Of a stretch of 6,695 nucleotides of DNA, positions 1-6,655 are shown piece by piece. The stretch is from Clostridiales bacterium. Its GTDB lineage: Bacteria > Bacillota > Clostridia > Oscillospirales > Oscillospiraceae. A model generated the notes under the pieces. It saw only the letters and a list, made by a program, of their open reading frames with translations, was not told the origin of the DNA and did no database searches. Made by a program: the position numbers and the translations under genes. Location: positions 1 to 6,695 of the forward strand of contig JAJQFX010000178.1 of the NCBI GenBank assembly GCA_021200895.1, in the 5' to 3' direction. Numbering within the stretch: the stretch's first letter is position 1; every line of letters starts with the position of its first letter.

Positions 1-22
1 CCGTGTAGTGATAGCGTTTCAT
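1..22 (-). CDS. 5' end of an unidentified gene, cut by the window edge
   Basis: Only the first seven codons lie in the window, reading MKRYHYT from an ATG at 22-20. An AGGAGG ribosome binding site on the minus strand (about 28-33) sits just before this ATG, which makes the start convincing. It lies 13 bases downstream of the restored GH88 stop, so the two are very probably co-transcribed and this gene belongs to the same oligosaccharide-use operon. In the uncorrected GH88 frame the stop overlaps this ATG as ATGA, but that overlap results from the GH88 frameshift. Seven residues are too few to identify a family. Neighbours of GH88 genes are often lyases, sulfatases or other glycosidases, but nothing seen here selects among them. 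Confidence 0.6.
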
Positions 23-35
23 CTCTGTCCTCCTG

Positions 36-1194
36 TCACCAGTAAGGATACCAGTCTCTGGTCAGCCGTGTCAATGCCTCCAGGTAAAAATAATCTCCCC
101 AGCCGGTACACTCGTCCACCCCCCTCCGGGGTGCAGGTGTTGTAGGGGCTTTTTTTGCTGTAGGTGCCGTGGAGCAGCAAGCCAGTACCCGGCACGACCT
201 CCGGTACGGCGTAGCGTTGGGCCAGGCTGCTCAGCATCTCCCGGGCCAGGGCTTCGCACTGCGCCCTCTCCCCTTCTGGGAGCCACTGAACGGCCTCCAA
301 CAGACCGCAGGCCACAATGGCCGCCGCGGAGGAGTCTCTCGGCTCGTCGCTGCCGTCGGTGAAAATCATGTCCCAGTAAGGCACCAAATCGTCCGGCAGC
401 CGGGTCAGGTAGAAGCGCAGCGCCTTGCGGAAGGTATCCAGATAGGCGGGGTCTTTCGTGTAGCGGTAGCTCAGGATGCTGCCGTAGACACCCCAGGCCT
501 GACCTCTGGCCCAGAAGCTGTCGTTCCGATAGCCCTGGCAGGTCTCCCCGTGGGAGGGGGCGCCGTCAGGCTTCATAAAAAACGTGTGGTAGGTGGAGCC
601 GTCGGGCCGGAAGGAGTTGGCCAGGCAGGTTCTGGCGTGGCGTCCGGCGATGTCGGCGTATTTCGGGTCGCCGGTTTCCCGACCAGCCCAGTAGAGCAGG
701 GGGATGTTCAGCAGGCAGTCGATAATGAACCGATAGTTCTCCGGCGCGCCCATTGGCCCCCAGGCCTGGAGGAACTCTCCCTTGGGCTGGAACCGGGTCA
801 GAAGCTGGTTCGCCGCCAGAATGGCCGCTTCCCTGGCCTTTTCGCTGCCGGTGAGGCGCCAGGCCGCCACACAGGAAGGGCTATAGAGGAAGCCCATATC
901 GTGATGGTCTACCTCGACTCTCTGCGCAATGCGGTCATAAAAGCTGTCCACCAGGGTCAGCCCGGCTTCCCGGAAGCTGGCCTCCCCGGTGTACTCGTAG
1001 GCCAGCCAAATCTCCCCCGGCCAGAAGCCGCAGGTCCATTGGACGTTGTCGCAGGCGGGGTAGATACCGTTCACGCTGGTGTGATTTTGGCAGCGGTGGG
1101 TGTACAGAGGCAAATTTTCCCGCACCTGGCGGACGCATCTGTCCAGAGCGGCCATAGCCGCCCCGTCCGTCAGGGGGATGATGGTTTCGTGCAT
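36..1194 (-). CDS. GH88 unsaturated glucuronyl hydrolase (frameshifted near the C-terminus)
   Basis: This is a cytoplasmic glycosidase of the GH88/GH105 family. Such enzymes hydrate and remove the 4,5-unsaturated uronic acid left at the non-reducing end of oligosaccharides by polysaccharide lyases. The start ATG at 1194 has GAGGAG upstream. The two acidic residues expected of unsaturated glucuronyl hydrolases are visible: D99 in DHHDMGF and D159 in IIDCLLN. The family block GYRNDSFWARGQAW covers residues 221-234. There is no signal peptide, so it acts on imported sugar. A run of six C (119-124, plus strand) adds one base after residue 358. Removing it restores VDECTGWGDYFYLEALTRL, a typical GH88 C-terminus, and gives 385 residues ending with TGA at 36-38. 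Left uncorrected, the frame ends at 19 with an unrelated tail (391 residues). Family call firm; substrate (glycosaminoglycan, pectic or other uronate glycan) undetermined. Confidence 0.92.
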
Positions 1195-1199
1195 GGAAG

Positions 1200-1250
1200 T
1201 CTCCTCAAAAAGAGCCGACAGGGGCAGGGCGAAGCCCCCGCACCTGCCGG
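1200..1250 (-). terminator. Terminator-like hairpin between permease 2 and GH88
   Basis: On the minus strand, CCGGCAGG (1243-1250) pairs with CCTGTCGG (1215-1222) with one G-U pair, enclosing an inner GGGC-TTC-GCCC hairpin. A run of five T (1207-1211) follows at once, and then GAGGAG, the GH88 ribosome binding site. This is the layout of an intrinsic terminator. As the same operon appears to continue, it may act as a partial terminator that lowers GH88 relative to the transporter. The five-T tract is short, so read-through is likely. Confidence 0.5.
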
Positions 1251-1277
1251 AGTGTGACGATATGGGTGGATAGGAGT

Positions 1278-2136
1278 TTAGCCTTTCAGACCGGAGGAGG
1301 CCACGCCCTGGACGAAGTACTTTTGCAGCGCCAGGAACACCACCAGCACCGGAATCAGCGCAATCACCGAGGCCGCCATAATCAGGCCGTACTCCGCCGA
1401 GTACTGGCTGATGAACATACGCAGGCCGATTTGGATGGTTTTCAGTTCGGTCTTGGTCAGGTAGATCAGGGGGGCCGAGGAAGTCGTTCCAGGTGTTGAC
1501 GAAGGTGATGATGGTCAGGGTGGACAATGCCGGCTTGGACAGGGGCAGCATGATGCGGGCCCAGATGCCGTATTCCGACAGGCCGTCGATTCTTGCCGCC
1601 TCGCACAATTCGGAGGGAACCCCCTCATGGAACCGCTTCATCAGGAACACGCCGAAGGCGCTGAACGCCTGGAGGCAAATGATAGCCAGATGGGTATTGT
1701 TCAGATTCCAGGAACGCATCATCATAAACTGAGGCACCATGTAGGCCTGCCAGGGCACGGCGATGGTTGCGATGTAGCCCAGGAACAGGGTGTTTTTACC
1801 CTTGAAGTCCAGCTTGGCAAAGGCATAGGCCGCAAAGCTGGAGGTGAAGAGCTGGAGCAGCGTCACGATGATAGTCAGCTTGGCGCTGTTCTTGATGAAG
1901 GTCAGCAGGGGAATCTTCGTCCAGATGTCCACATAGTTCCGCCAGCGGGGGTTGGAGGGAATCCACTCGATGGGAAAGGCGAACACGTCCTTGTTCAGCT
2001 TCAATGAGGCAGAGATCATCCACACAAAAGGAACCAGCATGACGGCGGCAATAAGGATGAGGAGGACATAAATCAGGACCATGGAAATGTTATGCCTGGT
2101 CTTGGCAGATTGGGTTTTAACCGCTTGGGTTGCCAT
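1278..2136 (-). pseudogene. Carbohydrate ABC transporter permease 2, MalG/CUT1 family (frameshifted)
   Basis: This is the second membrane subunit of a CUT1 sugar ABC importer. The start ATG at 2136 is preceded by GGAGG at a 7-base spacing. A first membrane helix lies at about residues 17-42, and further hydrophobic helices follow. The EAA loop, which docks the ATPase, reads EAARIDG at 179-185 with IMLP at 195-198. Near residue 222 a run of six G (plus strand 1469-1474) carries one extra base. Removing it restores a normal C-terminus, with GPLIYLTKTELKT and final residues FVQGVASSGLKG ending in TAA at 1278-1280, for 285 residues, a usual family length. As sequenced, the frame instead runs through the intergenic region into GH88. 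It lies 16 bases after permease 1 and is co-transcribed with it. Function certain at family level; the sugar is inferred from GH88 only. Confidence 0.88.
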
Positions 2137-2152
2137 AACTATGCCTCCTCTC

Positions 2153-3067
2153 TCAGGTATCGTTGTTGGAGGAGCCGCGGAACTGGATGATTGTGACAAT
2201 CAAGACCAGAACAAACAGTACCATAGCGACCGCGCTGGCGTAACCATACTTCGGCGTGTTGACAAAGGCCACGTTGTAAATATAGTACACCAATGTGATG
2301 GTGGCGTTGCCGGGGCCGCCCTGGGTAATCATGTACATCTGGTCATACACCTTGAAGGAGGCGATGGTCAGGGTGACGACCACCAGGAAGGTGGTGGGCC
2401 GCAGCTGGGGCAGGGTGATGTGCTAGAACACCTGCCAACGGTTGGCGCCGTCCAGCTCGGCGGCTTCCTCCAGCTCCGGGTTGGTGCCCTGAAGGCCGGC
2501 CAGATACATGACCATGTAGTAGCCTATGTTCTTCCAGACGCTGAACGGGATAACGGTCAGCATGGCAGTCTCTTTACCGGCTGCCCACCGGGGAAGGTTC
2601 TCCACGCCCAGGGCGGAGAGAATCATGTTCACGGGGCCCATGCTGGGGCTAAAAATCATGTTCCACACGGCGGCCACCGCCACCAGGGAGGCGACATAGG
2701 GGAAGAATGCCACCGTCCGGAAGAAGCTCCGGCCCTTGATGGGCTGGTTCAGCAGGACGGCCAGGCCCAGGGCGCAGACCAGGGTCAGCGGCACAACGGC
2801 CAGGGAGTAGACAATGGTATTCTTGAAGGCCGCCAGGAAGGTCTTGTCAGTGACCAGGTCAATAAAGTTCTGGATGCCCACAAATTCGATGGCGTTGACG
2901 CCGTCCCAACTGCAAAACGCCAGGGCGATGGCAAAGACCATGGGAACCAGGGTGAAAATGCAGAATCCGATAAAGTTGGGAGCGATGAAGGAATAGGCAA
3001 TCAGAGTGTTGCGCGTCTCCTTTTTCATCGGCTTCCGTTCCGATTTTGCAACGGGTTTTGTTGCCAT
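2153..3067 (-). pseudogene. Carbohydrate ABC transporter permease 1, MalF/CUT1 family (in-frame TAG)
   Basis: This is the first membrane subunit of the same importer. From ATG 3067 it reads MATKPVAKSERK, then a first helix at about residues 21-51. The remaining helices follow, ending with one near the C-terminus before FRGSSNNDT and a TGA at 2153-2155. The full span is 304 residues plus stop, normal for the family. The EAA loop starts EAAELDG at 201-207 and finishes ITLP at 217-220. Codon 215 between them is TAG (2423-2425), while the frame on both sides is intact. Family members I know often have Trp, Phe, Arg or Lys here (FWHITLP-like), so one change from TGG, AAG or similar would explain it. 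The ribosome binding site AAAGGAG (3080-3086) is 12 bases from the ATG, longer than usual. Unless the stop is a sequence error or suppressed, the importer is non-functional. Confidence 0.88.
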
Positions 3068-3109
3068 CTCGGTTCAATTCTCCTTTCATTTGCTTCTTAG
3101 GAGCATGAG

Positions 3110-3138
3110 AATGGGGCGGGCGAACTGCCCGCCCCATT
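3110..3138 (-). promoter_or_regulatory. Intercistronic hairpin downstream of the binding-protein gene
   Basis: A perfect inverted repeat of 12 bases (AATGGGGCGGGC and its complement) surrounds a five-base loop at 3122-3126, in the 109-base gap between the binding-protein stop and permease 1. On the minus strand it is not followed by a T tract, so it is not a classic intrinsic terminator. In sugar ABC operons, hairpins at this position are known to protect the upstream message or halt part of transcription, giving excess binding protein over permeases. That role is inferred here. Confidence 0.65.
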
Positions 3139-3176
3139 TCGTTGAAACGTGTTTAAGGGAATGTGACGCGATGCAA

Positions 3177-3983
3177 TTATTCAGACAGGATAGCCTGAAC
3201 CTGCTCGTTCATGTTGGCAATGCCCTCTTCCACGGTCTCGGCACCGGTCATAATGGCGTCATGCTCGGTGTTCAGGATGGTCTCGATTTCAGAGGCATAG
3301 GAGGACAGGGGCATCTCCAGATAGACAGCCACGGTGTTCAGCGCTTCCAGGAAGCTTTCGTCGCTGGGGAAGCCCTCGGTGGCGGAGATGATGGAGACGG
3401 TGTCGTCAGTGGAGACGGCGGGGAAGGAGCCGGTGGAGGCCATGATGTCAGCGCCCTCAGCGGATGCGCACCAGTTCACGAAGTCAATGGCGGCTTCCTT
3501 GTTCTCAGAGTTGGTGTTGACGCCCAGGGAGGTCACAGTGCCCAGGGTAGTGCCGGCCTCGACGCCATCGGGATGAGGATACTTGACGATGCCGAAGTTG
3601 ACCTCGTCCACGCCGTTGGCCTCGGCCTCAGCGTTATAGGTCTGGAGGGTGGCGATGAACCAGCTGCCCATGGGGCACATGGCGGCCTGGCCATTCTCAA
3701 AGGCTGCGGAGTAGTGCAGACCGGAGGTCTTCAGTTCGCCGTAATCCATGCAGATGCCGTCCTCCTGCTCGGAGAGCACCAGATTGTAATAATCGGTCAG
3801 GAAGTCATACTCACCGTCAATGATGGTGTGCTCCCCGTCCAGGATGCCGAACAGGGTGACGTCGGAGCGCCAGGTGTGGTAATGGGTGCCGTAAATCTTC
3901 TCGGAGCTGTCGCCGCTGGTCAGCTCACGGGCCAGAGCGTCATACTCTTCCATGGTCATGTCATTGGAGGGATAGTCGATACC
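3177..3983 (-). CDS. Sugar ABC transporter solute-binding protein, N-terminus missing
   Basis: This is the extracellular family 1 binding protein that captures the oligosaccharide and delivers it to the two permeases. About 269 residues are present, ending QVQAILSE and TAA at 3177-3179. Typical blocks are GIDYPSNDMTMEEYDALA at the left end, FENGQAAMCPMGSWFIA in the middle, and the C-terminal lobe segment ENKEAAIDFVNWCASAEGAD. Family members are usually about 420-450 residues, so roughly 150-180 are missing, including the lipoprotein signal peptide and cysteine. Minus-strand translation beyond about 3983 no longer resembles the family, and plus-strand kinase coding begins there. An internal ATG at 3959 opens the remaining frame but is not a plausible native start. 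It leads the transporter operon. If the junction is real, the protein would not be exported. Confidence 0.88.
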   Translation of the reverse strand, partial: GIDYPSNDMTMEEYDALARELTSGDSSEKIYGTHYHTWRSDVTLFGILDGEHTIIDGEYDFLTDYYNLVLSEQEDGICMDYGELKTSGLHYSAAFENGQAAMCPMGSWFIATLQTYNAEAEANGVDEVNFGIVKYPHPDGVEAGTTLGTVTSLGVNTNSENKEAAIDFVNWCASAEGADIMASTGSFPAVSTDDTVSIISATEGFPSDESFLEALNTVAVYLEMPLSSYASEIETILNTEHDAIMTGAETVEEGIANMNEQVQAILSE

Positions 3984-3992
3984 GCCTGGGAG
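3978..3992. other. Head-to-head junction of two 5'-truncated genes
   Basis: Recognisable binding-protein sequence (GIDYPSND, minus strand) ends at about 3983, and kinase-like sequence (AWETLRSEPLMQAG, plus strand) begins at about 3984. No room remains for either start codon, a signal peptide, a first kinase membrane helix, or a divergent promoter. I see no insertion sequence, obvious repeat or other sequence between them. Either a deletion of roughly 1 kb or more, or an assembly join, made this. The exact base is uncertain by several positions. Confidence 0.7.
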
Positions 3993-5336
3993 ACCCTCCG
4001 CAGCGAACCGCTGATGCAGGCCGGAACCTCCATGCAGGGCATCCCTGTGACTGCCTCTGCCACCAGCGTCAGCGGACGATACACATTAAAAGTATACATC
4101 TCCGTCTCCCCCGCTATCATCACCGATGTGCTGAAGCAGTATGCGCTGGACGAGGGTGCGCTGCTCTACTGGTGGATGGGGGACACCGTCTACCAAGTGG
4201 AAGGGGATGACCTGACTTCCCTTCCGGCGGACAGCTTCCAGCTGGAGGAGTCGGATGAGGACGCAGGCGCCACCCTGGATGACAGCACCCTGCTCTACCG
4301 CACGGAACGGGACGGCGTCGGCTATTCCGTTATCGCCATCCCCATCGGCGTTCACGACCTGTATCTGGCCGAGGCCATCCCGGATGTTCCTCTGGCGGAG
4401 ATGCTGCCCCAGCTGCTGGGCACCATCGCCATCATGGTCATCGCCATCGCCGTCCTGTTCTTTGGCATCCTGCTGATGCTGGTGCTCCACAAGCTGATCA
4501 GCAATCCCATCCGGGCATTGCAGCAGCAAATCGAAACGCTGGCCCAGGGCGATTTCACCGTCAACCCAGGCATCGAGTGGAATCATGAGCTGGGCGATGT
4601 GGGCCGGGGCATCAATCATCTGTCCCAGAGCGTCACTAGCCTGATGGACAAACGGGTGGAGGATGAGAAGAAGCGTCTGGATTTGGAGTATCAGATGCTC
4701 CAGAGCCAAATCAATCCACACTTTATTTATAACACCCTGAACAGCATCAAGTGGATGGCCTCCATCCAGCACGCCCCCGGCATTGCGGAGATGGTCACCG
4801 CCCTGGCCCGGCTGCTGAAAAGCGTCTCCAAAAGTACCCAGCGGCTGGTGCCGCTGGAGCAGGAGCTGTCCCTGCTGGAGGACTATTTCACCATTCAGCG
4901 CTACCGCTACGGCGGCACCATCACCGCAGAGGTGCGGTGTGAGGCGGAGGAACAGGTGCTGACAAGCACCCTCATCCCCCAATTCGCCCTCCAGCCCCGG
5001 GCGGAGAACGCCATCTTCCACGGCATCGAGCCGAAGGGCTGCGCTGGGCAAATCACCGTCACCATCTGCCGGGACGAACAGGGGCGCGACATCCTGGTGC
5101 GCCTGGCAGACGACGGCGTGAGCATAAGCCCGGAGCAGATAGCGCGTGTGCTCCAGCCGCCCCCAGAGGATACCCAGGCAAAGTTCCGGGATGTTGGGCT
5201 GTGGAATGTCCACCGGCGGCTGCAATACAGCTTTGGTCCGGACTACGGGTTGACCCTGGAAAGTACGCCGGGGGTGGGAACTACCGTCACCGTCCGCCTG
5301 CCAGAGCAGCCTCCGGCGGAGCCTGACGCGACATAA
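3984..5336 (+). CDS. YesM-type sensor histidine kinase, N-terminus missing
   Basis: This is a membrane sensor kinase of the LytS/YesM group, which usually senses sugars or a binding protein and phosphorylates a YesN-type regulator. The order seen is: the last ~140 residues of an extracellular sensor domain (to about 4412), one membrane helix (about 4413-4490), HAMP linker (about 4491-4650), and the His_kinase segment with QINPHFIYNTLNSIKW, phospho-acceptor His at 4719-4721. The ATPase domain follows: N box LQPRAENAIFHG with Asn at 5007-5009, G1-like DDGVS at 5109-5123, and VGLWNVHRRLQYSFG. The stop is TAA at 5334. The first membrane helix and the front of the sensor domain are missing at the junction near 3983. 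No start codon here is supported by a ribosome binding site. The open frame continues leftward to 3006 only as antisense of the binding-protein gene. The G1 box has Ser (5121-5123) where Gly is usual. Confidence 0.88.
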   Translation, partial: AWETLRSEPLMQAGTSMQGIPVTASATSVSGRYTLKVYISVSPAIITDVLKQYALDEGALLYWWMGDTVYQVEGDDLTSLPADSFQLEESDEDAGATLDDSTLLYRTERDGVGYSVIAIPIGVHDLYLAEAIPDVPLAEMLPQLLGTIAIMVIAIAVLFFGILLMLVLHKLISNPIRALQQQIETLAQGDFTVNPGIEWNHELGDVGRGINHLSQSVTSLMDKRVEDEKKRLDLEYQMLQSQINPHFIYNTLNSIKWMASIQHAPGIAEMVTALARLLKSVSKSTQRLVPLEQELSLLEDYFTIQRYRYGGTITAEVRCEAEEQVLTSTLIPQFALQPRAENAIFHGIEPKGCAGQITVTICRDEQGRDILVRLADDGVSISPEQIARVLQPPPEDTQAKFRDVGLWNVHRRLQYSFGPDYGLTLESTPGVGTTVTVRLPEQPPAEPDAT

Positions 5337-5363
5337 AAGAAAACTGGGAAGGAGAGACCAACC

Positions 5364-6223
5364 ATGATTCAGGTGCTTTTGGTAGATGACGAACCCCTGG
5401 TGCTAATCGGGATGCAGAGTATGCTGAACTGGGGGAAGCTGGGGCTGGAAATCGTCGGCACCGCCCGAAACGGCAACGACGCATGGGCCATCATTCAGCA
5501 GCATCGGCCGGACATCGTGATTTGCGATGTGATGATGCCTGTCATGGATGGCCTGGATTTGGCAGAAAAGTGCCGGGAGGTAGACAATGCCCTCCCCGTG
5601 TTCATCATGCTGACCTGCTTTGAGGAGTTCAACTATGTGAAGCGCAGCCTGCGCCTGGGGGCGGTAGAGTATCTGGTGAAGATGGATTTAACCCCGGAAC
5701 TGCTGGAGCGCGCCCTCCGCCGCGCCATTGAGAACGTGAAAAAGGAGCGCGCCCTCCGCACACCGGAGACGGCCACCGCCCCCAGCGGCCTGGAGCAGTA
5801 CCGGGACAGGCTGTTCATCCAGCTTTACAGAGGACTGTTCCAGGACAGAGCCTATTTTGATGGCCTGTGCAGCCAGCTGGGCTCCACTTTGACGCCCCTT
5901 GGTACACCGTGGTTGCGGCCAGATTCACCTGCCGGGAGTTTCCCACGGAACAGCTGGCCACCCTCAGCGCCGGCGTCACCAACATGGCGGCGGATGTGCT
6001 GCCCAAATACCTGCCCTGCACCGTCACCGCCAGCAACCTGAGCCACTTCTACGTCCTGCTTCCCCTGGATTCCCCCGTTGGGCTGGAGCAGCGGCTGGAC
6101 GAGGTGCTGAAAGACCTTATCCAGGCCGAAGGCCCTTCCCCCTTCCCTGCCCTGACCCAAATCGAAGCCTGGGGGACCGAAGCCGCCCTACCTGAGGAAC
6201 TGACCCATGAGACGACGCTTTAA
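5364..6223 (+). pseudogene. YesN-like response regulator, frameshifted and lacking the AraC domain
   Basis: This is the partner regulator of the kinase, starting 27 bases after its stop, with AAGGAG 9 bases before ATG 5364. The receiver domain covers residues 1 to about 125: acidic pair D8-D9, phospho-acceptor D55 in ICDVMMP, T84 and K106. A linker domain follows (EQYRDRLFIQLYRGLF). Near 5882 one base is missing. Restoring it (probably GGCCTCC instead of GGCTCC) joins the frame to LHFDAPWYTVVAARF and runs to TAA at 6221-6223, giving about 286 residues. As sequenced, the first frame continues to 6041 as an unrelated tail. YesN-type regulators are typically about 500 residues and end in an AraC-type helix-turn-helix. 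None is present here, and the last ~30 residues do not resemble the family. The 3' end overlaps the next gene by 17 bases. Real DNA binding is therefore doubtful. Confidence 0.82.
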
Positions 6224-6602
6224 CTTCTTTGGCCTGAACAGCCTGACCCACGCTCCCCAGGAGGACAAGCCGCCCCGCACCGGCGCGGCCCGCTACTTCC
6301 AGGTGTTCTGGGAGAATCTGGGGAAGCTGCTGCTGGGGAACCTGATGTGCTGCGCAGGCTTCCTCCCCGCCGCGCTGGGCATCAGTCTGGGGCTGGTGTA
6401 TGAAAACTTCTGGCTGACCCTGATTGGCGGGGCCGTGGGCGACGCTGTCGCTGGGCCGTTCTGGACGGCGATGGTAGACCTGGCTCTCCGGCGCTTTGCT
6501 GATCGTGTGGACGAGTGGTTCGCCAGCTTCCGGCATACCCTGACCGCCTGCTGGAAACCTGCCGCCCTCCAGGGCCTGGCCGTAGTGGAGTGTGAAAACT
6601 AA
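6207..6602 (+). CDS. YesL-like (DUF624) membrane protein, probably 3'-truncated
   Basis: The start ATG at 6207 has GAGG 11 bases upstream and overlaps the end of the regulator. The protein begins MRRRFNFFG, then FQVFWENLGKLLLGNLMCC leads into a hydrophobic helix (about residues 44-68). A second hydrophobic segment at about 68-92 ends in GPFWTAMVDLALR, followed by FRHTLTACWKPAALQG. The short basic start, the F-x-x-F-W-x-N-x-x-K-L-x-x-x-N pattern and the place next to a YesM/YesN pair fit the YesL/DUF624 family, whose function is poorly known. Family members are about 200-220 residues with more membrane helices, but this one stops at 131, just where GC-rich coding sequence turns AT-rich. Loss of the 3' end, perhaps at a repeat insertion, is the likely explanation; a natural short form cannot be excluded. 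Confidence 0.62.
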   Translation: MRRRFNFFGLNSLTHAPQEDKPPRTGAARYFQVFWENLGKLLLGNLMCCAGFLPAALGISLGLVYENFWLTLIGGAVGDAVAGPFWTAMVDLALRRFADRVDEWFASFRHTLTACWKPAALQGLAVVECEN

Positions 6603-6655
6603 AACTTTGCTTTATTCAACCGTCACAAAATGCCAACGGAACAGACTGCGGCATC
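6603..6655. other. AT-richer non-coding stretch after the YesL-like gene
   Basis: This stretch has lower GC than anything to its left. I see no gene, no convincing ribosome binding site and no strong terminator in it. It may be ordinary intergenic sequence or the outer part of the repeat element that starts at about 6656. Confidence 0.4.

Noticed and set aside
169..1257. Plus-strand open frame of 362 residues opposite GH88
   Set aside because: It is antisense to a well-supported hydrolase, lacks a recognisable domain, and is of a kind common opposite GC-rich genes.
19..2199. A single 726-residue permease-hydrolase fusion protein
   Set aside because: It exists only because of the extra G at 1469-1474; the middle segment is intergenic and out-of-frame sequence, and each gene has its own start and ribosome binding site.
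2081..3100. Plus-strand open frame of 339 residues opposite permease 1
   Set aside because: The His/Gly/Asp/Gln-rich composition is typical of antisense of membrane-protein genes; the minus strand encodes a clear permease.
4086..5225. Minus-strand open frame of 379 residues opposite the kinase
   Set aside because: It is antisense to conserved HAMP, His-kinase and ATPase motifs, with Gln/His/Asp-rich content and no domain.
5705..5759. 16-base direct repeat (5705-5720 and 5744-5759) in the regulator
   Set aside because: The copies are 39 bases apart (13 codons), in frame, and encode ERALR twice in a helical linker. This is probably chance or a tiny duplication, and a two-copy repeat does not indicate a CRISPR or tandem array.
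6603..6655. Intrinsic terminator after the YesL-like gene
   Set aside because: The possible TGCC/GGCA pairing is only about four bases, and no T tract follows on the plus strand.
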